In this document: piece by piece, positions 21,501 through 33,500 of the stretch
Numbering within the stretch: the first letter of the stretch is position 1
How the letters are laid out: every line of letters begins with the position of its first letter
Assembly (NCBI RefSeq): GCF_000003815.2
Contig: NC_049979.1
Location: forward strand, 19,835,201-19,899,200
Length of the DNA stretch: 64,000 nt
Direction: 5' to 3'
DNA from: Branchiostoma floridae
Taxonomy: Eukaryota; Chordata; Leptocardii; Amphioxiformes; Branchiostomatidae
Made by a program: the position numbers and the translations under genes
The notes under the pieces: model-generated
What the model saw: the letters and a program-made list of their open reading frames with translations, nothing else
Databases searched by the model: none
Told to the model about the DNA's origin: nothing

Positions 21501-24500
21501 ATCTATCGTAAGCAGTAGACAGTCTATTTCACGTAAGGCGCAATCGAGCCTAAAAGTGCAAATGTCACGTAAAGCGTAATTGAGCCGAAAAAAAGTCCCA
21601 TGAATTGTAGTCTGGCCTCCCGATGTTCGTTACTCGTGGCGTAGTTGCCAGAGAGTGGTTAAGTTTTGGTGACTGCATTTTTAATTTTAAAGACCATACT
21701 TGGATAAGGAATTCATCTATGCTGTTCATGGAATCTTCACACTCAGCGCAACAAGCAGCAAACACTGTAAGACGTTTTCATGAATGTATCTTCCATTTCC
21801 ACACAACTTTCCTCCCTTCGGAACTTGGTGATGAAAAAAACTAAACAGAAATAAGAATCATATTTTAGGATACCCACCATATCCAGACTGTTCCAAAATC
21901 ACCCATTTGAAAAATCACTTTTACTAATATTAATGGCGGTTTAACCCAAAAATGAATCTTACCCCCCCCCCCCCCCCCACCTGTGAAAGTATGGACTCCA
22001 GTGCAACCGATGTGAATTTGTACAATAGACCAGTTCGTAACCACATTTGCGTTTTTTAAACCACTACTAGCTTTTCTGTTGTGCATTTGCGTTTCAAGCC
22101 CTGATGTTGAAAATCACAATGCTTTCAATGAATTAAAAGTCGATGTCATATTATCAAACTGCATTTATCAGAAAGGGATTTGCAAGAAGTGTTAACAGGA
22201 TGTTCACTTATGATACTTGGAACATCATACTATTAGGTAACATATCATTAAGTATACTTCTAACATTACAAGACTAAACCAACCATATACCAGATTTCAG
22301 TCTATGATGTATCAGAGTAGTGATATATGTGGATAGATATAATCTTTTTTACAGACTTATAATTCATGACGCCTACTAGGGGCACATTCGCGGCCAATCC
22401 AAGCCTATTGTCTCCCAACATTTGCGGTACAGAATGCATCGGAAATAGATTTGCAGTGATAAAAGGATGTTCATTTTGATACTTGGGGCAGTATAGATAA
22501 CGTAATAAAATGTACATATCACCTTGAAGCTGAAATTCGCGTTTTGTTGCCGGCATGGTGGAGGCAATGCCTAGGTATTTTGCCACTTGCGTTATTTTTG
22601 GGGGGTTAAAAACAAAGTACTAGTGCCTTTGCAAGAGGCATGTTGGGGTTTGTTGGAAACACCGTGACGCATAATGGCGTCAAAGTCTACCATAAAAGTG
22701 CCTTCGCACATTGAGATATAAGGCGGTATCTCACTTCACTTGCGGTATGGGTGCCGCACTGCAGTAGCTATAAAGTAGCTATCAGTACGCGTTGTATGCG
22801 CAACCCGATCGCAGAAAGCACGGTAATTAATCGTGATCTATGTGTGCATTCGTTATACGGTCGCTCATGGTGCGTTGTGTCTGCGCTGTATGTACGCTTA
22901 TGTACTCGCAATACCGTGATATCCGCGTATATAGAGCAAACATGTAGCGTCTTTATAGCGCAATCGACCGACGTGGGACCACTGTATTGCGCATCCATAA
23001 CGTTTTGGCCACCAAACTGCGTACGAATGATAGTTTTGTGCATGTTCAAAACTATTCGGGTATATTTTCGTTTGTCTGCGTACTTGAAACTTTCTGAAGC
23101 TTTCTAAAAACGATTCAGATGCGTTTGAGGTGCGACTTGTGCGTGCGGCCGCGTATGGAAGAAATTAGTCAAAATGTCGAAAAATGTCATAACGGAACTC
23201 ATGCGGCTTGAAAATATACTTTTAAGGTGGGTTCACACCTGCGTATATTTCAAAGTGCGTATGAATAAATTGAAAAATACGTCAGGCCCATCTGGCGTAT
23301 GGATTACGACTTCAGCGTATCCATTCAGCCTGGCTTTGATGATTTGTATGATTTGCTTTTGAAGTGCACAAGACAATTTTCCCTGCTGTGAATAGCTGCG
23401 TTTGAGTTACGTATGTTAAGCTTGTTCCGGACGCACACAACGTTTGCCGACCGCATGCCTGACGCACCTGGTGATAATTGCATTCCGTGCGCATTTCAAA
23501 TGTGTCAGGGAACAGTTTCTGTTACGCATACTTTTGTTTACGAGCATTGCCAATTGAACATTTTGTGTCAGAGGAACAATTCGTACTACGTATACTTTTG
23601 TTTACGAGCAGTGCAAGTAGAACATTGATGAGCAAACAGTGAAGAGTTTTTTTTAAATTTATTTGGCTTCACTTCTACAGTAACATGGGCCATCATTTAC
23701 ATTAAAGGTTATATACACTGTCACCTTTAAGGGGGGTTCACGTACGTATATTTTCAAGCCGCATGAGTTCCGAATTGACATTTGGCCATTTTTTTCCATA
23801 CGCGGCCGAACGCACAATACGCACTTCACATCTGAATTATTTTGTGAAAGTTTCAAGCACGCAGCCACACCCAGTATGACCGATAGTTTTGGACATTTAC
23901 AAAACTATCGTTCGTACACAGTTTGATGGCCAAAACGGTCCCACGTCGGTCGGCATGTACCAGGATACTAAAGCAAAAGTCATCTCCCCTTATGGTGAAA
24001 CTTAACTTTTTTTAGTATGCTGGAGTTCTGCAAGGGAATACGCTTGCTCCATATCTGTTTGTGATCGTCCTTGATCACGCACTGAGGATGGCTATAGAGG
24101 GTAGGGAGTAATTAATAAGAACTTGGTCTGCAAGTGGAGAGGAGAAGAAGTAGAAGGATTGGCCCGAAGGTAGTCACTGACATGGATGTATAACAGTGCA
24201 TGTATCTTTAAATGTAAATGATGGCCCGCATTACTGTAAAAGTGTAGTGTCACTGCTTCACTGCTTCGCAAATGAATAAAAAAACTCTTCACTGTCGTGT
24301 CACTGTTTGCTCATCAATGTTCTACTTGCCTTGCCTGAAACAAAAGTATACGTGGTCTGACACAAAATGTTCAAATGCTCGCAAACAAAAGTATACGTAA
24401 TGGAGACTGGAATGTAATGAGCACCAGGTGCGTCAGGCATGCGGTCGGCAGACGTTGTGTGCGTCGGAATACGCTCAACATACGTAACTCAGACGCAGCT

Positions 24501-27500
24501 ATTCTCAGCAAGGGAAATTGTGTTGCGTACTTCAAATGCAAACCATATGCACCTCATGCGGAATGGATACGCTGAAGCCGTTTCGTTTAATTTCATGTAA
24601 CATTGCAACTATAATTACCAGCAGCTTGAGAAGAGTCCAATGGGGTTTTCCCACCCAACTACATTTCTTGTACAATATATAATATATGAAGTGCACACTG
24701 CACACCTTCCTCACCTGGTTTTCAGCTGACGAACTGCGCGTTCCTTCTGGCTTACAACACACAGAGATTTCAACTTCGAGCAGTTCTCGCCGTTTACCCA
24801 TCCTCTACTACCAATTTCAATAGTTAAAGAGTGGCTTTGTAGGTGCTGTGGATATCAATTTCATTTGATAAGTCTTCATACTTTGCCCTTTTTCTGTCCT
24901 CGGCATTACGGGCGTTTTGTTCGAAGGGTACAGTGAGTCCAACAAGAGTCAGCGTTTGTTTGACCGGGTCTTGTATGGTTATGTCTGGGACAAGCGACGT
25001 GGGTAGAATGTCCAGTGGAGTGGTGGAATGTGTACCCTACTCTCCAAGCAGAGGATAGGCTCCGGCTGTTTTTTTAACGTTATTTTTAGTCGTTTTTATC
25101 GGGCTTTCTATCTTGTCATCTTATTTAGTTGTTTGGCGGACTTCAAGAAAAATGACAAAATAGAAAGCCCGATAAAAACGACTAAAAATAACGTTAAAAA
25201 AACAGCCAGAGTCTAACCTCTGCTTGGAGAGTATGTGTACCCCGGCCCCTGCCACTGAATCTGCGCTCAAGTCGCTCGTGATGATGACCTGTTGTCCCGA
25301 CTTGGAGTACCACTGTTGGAGCGTAGTCACCAACTCCTTGAGTACGCTGTTGTGACTTATTAAAAAAATCGCTGTTGTGATTTATCATCCCTTAACGCCA
25401 TCAATCAAACAATATATTAGAGTACACCAGAACGTGCCAACCGATAGTCTGTCAGCAGACGCTCTTCTGTGTCAACTTGAACTGGACACATTAGGCGCTA
25501 AATGCTGGGCTTCTGGAGTCCGCAAAACGCTAGAGGAATGTGGTTTTGGCTGTATCTGGCACTCTCCCAAGTCATCTGTCCTAAATTCCTCACAAATTAT
25601 TCCATCCATCGACCAACGTTTAAAAGATATGTACCTCCAAACTTTCGTGGCAGAAATGCGCAGCAACAACAAATTACGAACATACAGATTACTTAAGACT
25701 ACTTACAACAACGAGAAATACTTAAAGATTACAAACATTCGGCACAGAACAGCCATCACAAAGCGCCGCATTAGTTCGCACAGACTCCACCTTCAAAAAG
25801 GCAGACATAACCGCATTCCTCTGGAACAAAGAATTTCCCAATACTGTAACTTGAATAAGATAGGGGATGAGTGTCACTTTGCAGTTGACTGTACTTTATA
25901 CAACAACGAAAGAAACGTCCTTTTTGAAAATATACAACATATGCTCCCTAATTTCCGATGCTCGGATACCACGAAAAAAATCGTATTTCTTATGCAATTA
26001 GATAAACCATACATTATTGATTCCATCTGGCCTCATGTTTATATCGTTTTAAGAAGCGAGAAGAAGTTGAAGTTGTACCTGCTGGAATGTATTAGCATAT
26101 ATAGAGGTGATAAGATACCTTTTTCTAATATCAAAACTGTACTTTATCACTAGCGCTACGACCTGTACGTAGCTTGTTCGAGCACAAATGTACAATAAAG
26201 TAATCTCCAAGCAGATCCTACGGTGCCATAAGATAGTATCAAAGCTTGCCAAGGAGTGTAGTCGGCTAAGGGAGTCAAACGGGAAGTTTGATACTATACA
26301 TTACGCACCGTGGATCTGGTTCGAGATTACAATAAAGGTCATTCATTCATTCATTCTTGGTTTTCACCACCCTCCTCTTGTCCTGTTTGAACAGGGTTGT
26401 AAATCCTACAGTTATACCTTCATTTCCATTCCAGTAGGACGGCGATTTCACCGCGCTCTTTCTGCGACCTAGAAATAGTAAAAATAGACAGCGCCCGGTG
26501 ACATCGCGGCGGGATCGCCAAGTTCGTCATGCGAGGGCGCAGAGAGCGCGTTGGGAGCGCCGAGGATGGCGACCCAACGATGAGCGCAGATCATGAGAGC
26601 GCCAAGTGAATTCGCAGCGCATGCGGTGAGCGCCAAGGTTAAAGCGCAAACATGTAGTCTCTTGATTCTAGTGTTCGTTTGTTGAGCGCTGCTCGTTTTA
26701 AAAGGTATTTGGTCAAATCTGTTCGCCCTGTTGCTGTACCATATCTTAATTCAGGACCGAGATACACCTGCGCTTTACTCACACGTCTTCGCATCGGCAC
26801 CTGCAGCTTAAACCACAGTCTGCTCATTCGTAACTTAGTTGCGAGTCCTGCTTGCAGCTGCGGATGCCGATGCGAAAGCATTACTCATTATCTGCTTCTC
26901 TGTCCTAATTATGTTCAACAACGTACACTCCTCTTAGACAGACTTGAAAACCTGAATATTCCTATGTTAGAATTAAATTCGTTATCTGATAGTTCTTTTG
27001 TTTATCTGCTACTTAAAGGATCGGCTTTACTGACATCTGATATAAATTCCCAAATCCTCTCCATAACTCAATCATATCTATCCGAAACAAAACGATTTTA
27101 AAATTGCTTTTTGACTATCCGTATCATTTACTATTGGTAACATAAGTTTATCCGTCCGTTTCTTTTTAGAATTAGGCGTTCCCGTACCCGTTTCATCTTT
27201 TTTGTCCTATGTTGTGTTAATATTTTGTCTAGTGGTGTCTTTGATATAACGTTAAGCCTGTGTGCTTGAGTGGGGGCACCACTATGTTTTGTACTGTATT
27301 AATGTTGCAATAAAAAAATACCCCCCCCCCCGTAGACCCTCTTCTATCTGAGTGCCTTGAATTATCAATTATTTGTATACATGATAATGACTAACTATTT
27401 GTACATAATTACATATAACAATTCTCTGAATGCAGGTGTTTCATTATAATGCATCTGATGACATCATCTGACAACACTGTCTGTAACAGTTACGGTACAT

Positions 27501-30500
27501 CGTACAGTAATTTCAGTGGATGGGACGTACAGATACAGCGATCAATAACACAGCGGTTTTTTGCATGCGTGTGCGTGTTGTATTTGACATTTATACTTAC
27601 TTTTTTGCGTGCGTGTGCTTGCAACAGAAAGCATTTATACGCATCGGGCATTTTGTGAGTCGATACTCTTCTCAGCGACCACCTGTCAAAATCAACCTCT
27701 TTTGTCCGGTCCCCTGTGTGGTCGTTTTGGGCAGGTTTTACTGTATCTAGATCTAAGTAAAGTCTAACTTGTTTCAATTTTACAACTACTAGTACAGTCA
27801 TGGCTACCTCGCTGGTCTCACTTCTAAAAGTATAATCATTAGGCCACAGTCAGCACAACATATGTTCCCATTTTGATACTCTCTCATCATGTTGACCATC
27901 TCCGAAGAAGAGATGTTTTTCTTCTGAAACCAGGCGAAAAATTAATGATCGCGTTGATGTCATCCATAAAAATTTACATGCTGTGGCCTTAAAAGGTACT
28001 CTCCAAGCAGAGGTTAGGCTCCTGCTGTTTTTTAACGTTATTTTAGTCGTTTTNNNNNNNNNNNNNNNNNNNNNNNNNNNNNNNNNNNNNNNNNNNNNNN
28101 NNNNNNNNNNNNNNNNNNNNNNNNNNNNNNNNNNNNNNNNNNNNNNNNNNNNNATCCAGAGGATGTCATTCATATTGATGATAATCATACAATCAAATAA
28201 ATCCACATGGCCTCAAGCTCAACACATGACAAGTTGCTGCCTCGACTACTTTGGATTGCCCTGGGAACGAGAATGACCTGTGACCTTTATGTTAATGATC
28301 CGTAAGCGCCCGCGAAGGTGTGAACTTCTACGCGTCTGTCATGGCATGCGGTTCCGATAATGTCGCGCTATTTCTAGTTTTGCAAGGATGCAAACTCCGC
28401 TCAAGTTGGCTCGCTGCGCTATGTTATGCCTGTTAGGAGAAACCAGTCACAGTTGATTTTAGCCACCCGAAAAGTGACAGCGACCAGAGCGTGCTTGTCT
28501 GGCCCGCGCCCGGACTTGTCCCAGACCGATCCTGCCAAAATTATGGCGCCAATTCCCCCAAGTGACCAGCCGGGCAGCATGGCGCGGGCCGACAGAGACC
28601 TACATGGACGCTTTCACTGCTCCCTCTGCATGGTGTACTGGAACGCTACCACACGGTAAGTGACTAAAATTCCTCTCCGAAGTTCACGACAGGACCGATT
28701 ATGAAATTAAAGTTTTTGCAAAAATTATAGTGCACATCCATGATATAATTTGTATCGCAAAAAAGACTAGGGGAAGTTGCAACTTGCAGGAGAAGTTTAA
28801 AATTATTACATAGAAAATTTGGAGTCGGTTTTAATCAACGTTGTAGATTTATCATTTGAATGAGTTCTTCTCAATCTGAATGTAGAAGAATAAGAAACAT
28901 CTGCTCATTCACGGATCATTTTTGAAAACAGATGGTGTCAACAACATGTCGAAGTTGTAAACAAATCCGGGATGCAAATGAGCATGAAAATGTCCGTTAC
29001 TCGTTTTGATATTCAAATTTATCAAATAGCTTTGAAACTTGTTCCAAACTTTTACGCGATTTGATATTAACTGGCAATTGAAATCAGTTGTTTGAACGTC
29101 TTTGTATTCCTGCATAGATCAGAAAATCATAGCCAGGAGGCGACTCCTCCCTCGACTGAAGACGGTATGCAGTATGCAGCAACTGCTGGCCTGTGCCATG
29201 TCTCCAAGCAGATACTGGAGTGGAAGAAACATGTTCCTGATCAAATACCGGTATGTAAAAGACACTTCAGAATATGAGCCACAATTGAGAAGAATAGACA
29301 CTTTTTAAAAACAGCCCTCCAGGCCCAAAGTTTTTTTTTTTTTTCTATTGGTGATCATTGGTGCACCACCAATTTTTTTTTAAATCATGTAACGTCATAT
29401 ATTAAGATATGAACAATCAAAAATGTGATGTGTGCCTTGAGATTATCGTTCATATGAGTACCCACTACCCAGGTAAGCCTGGATACCAGACTCCAGCCCG
29501 ATCTCAATAATATCTGTTGTGCACCGGTACTCTTTACTCATGAATGTCCTGCAGTAGAATTTTCTTGGGGGCATGCGGCCATAGGGCTGAGGAGTTGGGC
29601 TGTGTAGGCCATGGAAACAGTCTGGCATCCAGTCCAGGCTATACCCAGGTAGTTGTTCCATAAGAAAAAGCAGCCTCTATCTATTATGTACTTATCTATT
29701 ATATTTATTATTTAGAGCAAATAGAGCAAAAATTTTTAGGATGTTGAAGCTTTTCTTGCAATTTGATGTGTTGTTGACAGAGCAATGTCAGCAACGAATT
29801 CTGCACCTACATGTATACTATATAGATAAAGTTCATAAAGGATGTGTAGGGATGTAGACAGCTGGTTCAGTTAGTTTATTAGATTGTTGTGGTACCTTTC
29901 AGTGCTTTCAAGAAGGTTTTAATTTTATACCCCCCCCCCTGAGTCCTAATGTCAGTTGCCATTTGACTTTTCTTTGCTCCAGGTCTGTAACAAACATACA
30001 ATACTTGATATATGTATCATCAAGGAGGTTTTATCAAGAGGAGATAGATTTTACTAATAGGCATTTTGCAGCAGTTATGCGACAGTGAGGTGCAAATGAG
30101 GGTGGTGTCCTGTGCCTTTCAATCAGCACATTGTTTCACCTGATTTGCATAGGTCGTAAACAGGCATACAAGATAAGAGTTCACACTAGAGACTGAAATT
30201 CCCTCATGGGATTACATAGCATTCTCCGGACTGTTGAAGTCCAATCCTTGCCTGGGCCCGTTCATGATGCAAAAAGTCAAACGTTGTTATTCGTTTTGCC
30301 CGAAAATCTGACAGATAATTGGTCTTTGATCGGAACCTTACGAATATCTTCCTGAAACCGCATTCCTTCGTGGCCTTGTATTGTAAATGCCTCTGAAAAC
30401 ATTCTGGTTCCGATATGCTATCCGATGTTTCCTCTGGATCTCCTGACACACACCCCGTCCGATTTCAGGATTGTCAATCCAGTTGATCAGGATGGGGCCC

Positions 30501-33500
30501 GATAAAAAAAAAAAAAAACTTTACGATTAAAAACGCAGTGGAAATACCCAACATACTCTACTTTATACTCAACATACGCAACCAACTTCCCCATGACGCA
30601 TTCAGCTTGTCAAACGGATAGTACCATTCGATTTTTTTTGCATCATAAATGACTCCGAGACCTGGTCTTTGTTTACATCACTCCTTGGTCCATCCTCCAG
30701 ATAAAACTTTTATTATCCGAATAAAGAAATTTTCTTTTCAAACCAAAATTGCATTCACACTGCTCTTCGGCAATCTGATTATAGTCCGCCCTCAGTCTTA
30801 TCCGAATAAAAAAATTTATTCCTGCACTGCAGATTCAGAATTGGACTCCTGGGCCACTTGCTAGTAAATTACAGATATCATATTGGATTAGGATGCACAT
30901 ATAGAGTTCTTATTCAACCACGATGGACAACCAAGGAATACCATCTTAGATGTCTGATATGTTTGTTTTAAAGTTAGATTCCATTTTAGGATGTCAGTTA
31001 ATGTTTCATTGATTGAAGGCAAGGAAAGCGAGCTATATTTAAAAAAAAATTTTCAAACTCAAATTCAGTATGGCAGCGAGTACATTTGTCTTGAAGGCAA
31101 GTACTGTTTACAATGCCAGTTAATAATTGTTAGCCGTTGAAGGTGGAGGGAAAGAAACTGTACAACTCACAATGGCTTCCATCCATAGCCTTCATCAAGT
31201 TCATGAGGCAAGAAACTATGTCACATTTCTCATGGCAATAAGGCCACACCAATTTAATTGATTGGTTCGCGGATTCGCTCGCTCCTATTTTTGGGGAAAA
31301 AAATGAAAATAAAAATTACCACTCAGCAAATTTTCACCATTAATGAAACCATTCACCAACTTTTTGGTGTAGCAAATTGGCCTTTATATTATAAGCTCCT
31401 TAAAGTGTGGTTACAGGTGCTGTTACTGTACAAAAGTAGTGCTTTTGTACTATGTACTTTTATCAAGCTGAAAACTTTTTTTCTTTATGTTTTGGATTAG
31501 CCATTACCTTTACCCCAACCATTTTACAATTTTTATTTTTATTTCGCCCTCTCGCTCCATATTCTTTATGAAAAAATCTGTGAACCAAGAAATTAAATTG
31601 GTGTGGCCTAAAGACAAAATAATAATGTAACAACAGAGTTTACATTCTATAGTGTCACATAATAGACGATGTTGCTTTAGAAGTCAGATTCTGCCTCATG
31701 GTTCCATTTCTGTCTGTGTTATTTAGGAAGCTGCAAAGCTATGATTCTATTGAAGCCAGATACATGTTTGAGATGCCAGCTGTAGTTAATGAGTTTTGTC
31801 TTGGAGATACCAGTTGTCTGAGTAAGAGGCTTGACGCAGACATAAAGCAACTTCGGCAGCAGGGGCAGTGACCAGGGAGCAGAGTCAGATCCAGTTCATA
31901 TGTGAGCAGTGTGGACGACCCTGCAGATTCAGAATTGGATCCTGGGCCACTTGTTGATAAACAACAGATATAGGATCCACATAGAAGTCTTAATTAATCA
32001 CGATGTACAACTTAAGAATACAATCTTAGATATCAAATACGTCAGGGACTCCAGCAGCAGTATAATCAAACCATGGATAGTGATTGAGTGAGAGTTTATT
32101 CTAAAGTCAGATTCCGTCATTAAAAGCACATCGGCCAGTCAAGGTACTGAAGGAAAGGAAAGCCTTTTTAAGACTTCAATTCAGTTAGGCTAGTACCATC
32201 TTAAGATGACAGCTATATTTGTCTTGTAGGCAGGTACTTTTTTATGATTCTTATTTCTAGTTCCATGTATGTTTGTGTTACTGATACCAGGCATATACAT
32301 GTACCAGGCTATCATTTGAAGGTATCGACATAAGGATTGGCCAACCAACAAGTGCAGTGTTTATTGTTCCATGTAACATTAACACATGAATTAGGAAGTG
32401 CATATTCTGCAAAATCTAATATGTTTACATTTCTTTACCTTCATTTTCATTTATTTGCAGTACCAGCAACTACAGGCCGGCTAGGGGAAGTGACTCACCC
32501 CCAACAGAAACAGCTATGGGTGATTCTCCAATAGAGCGGATCTACAACCCTGACACAAGGGCAAGGAACATGCTGTAAAAAAAGGGCAGTTTCTCTTAAC
32601 ATTCACTTTCCTGTGTGAGAGTGTTTGTGTGTGTGTGTGTGTATGTGTGTGTTTCTGTGTGTATGTTTGCGTGTGTGTGTGTATGTGTGTGTTTCTGTGT
32701 GTGTTTGCATGTCTGCCTGCAGGACTGGTGTGTCCATGTGTGTAGGGCTGGGTATCGTTACAACGTACCGGTACAAAACCGTTTTTTCAAATAGATGGAC
32801 CGGATGGTGGACCTATTAGAAAATTAACAGATTATTTGATCAGGCATTCACACGTTTTGGCGCTTGTATGTGGAAGAAAATAACAAGAGCGAAGCAGATT
32901 AGAGTTTATAGTCATTTCTACCCAGTTTTACAGTCAATCGTACGGGTGTAGTTAGCGTTGTAGGATTTTAAAACGCTAGTGTGAGTCTAATACTCCACCA
33001 AACAGATTTATTTGCAGTGAAATGGATGATTGGTATGAGTCATACGGAATCAGGAACCTGAATCTGGACCTGATCCTCTGGACCTGTACCGGACCTGGAC
33101 CTGAATTTTTTGTACCGGTACCCACCCCTACATGTGTGTGTAATAAACAGACACAGGTTTGATCAAAGTCATGCAGGAAGAATTATTCTTTTTTACTTTT
33201 CTCTCCACAGATACAGATTAGGGAGCAGCCATGCATCATATGTTACTCATCTGACTTTCCTCTCCAAAGACATAGGTGAGATTGTAGCCATGCAGTACTT
33301 TTATTACTCTGTGACACTGGAGGGTAACCTACAGTAACAGAGTATTGTAATCACTTTGTGCGTTGAGTGTTCGCACCTATATCTCTATGTTCCGTATGCC
33401 TCAATCGCTGTAACAGTGGGAAGTTGAAGTAGTGCTAAATGATCATGCCAAATGCCTGTCAGGCTTTTGGCTCAGTCATTTAGACTGCTGGTGTTGTGAT

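Noticed and set aside
25377-26153. A 258-residue host gene
   Set aside because: The C-terminal Cys/His module and the (ATTC)n tail show a 5'-truncated LINE.
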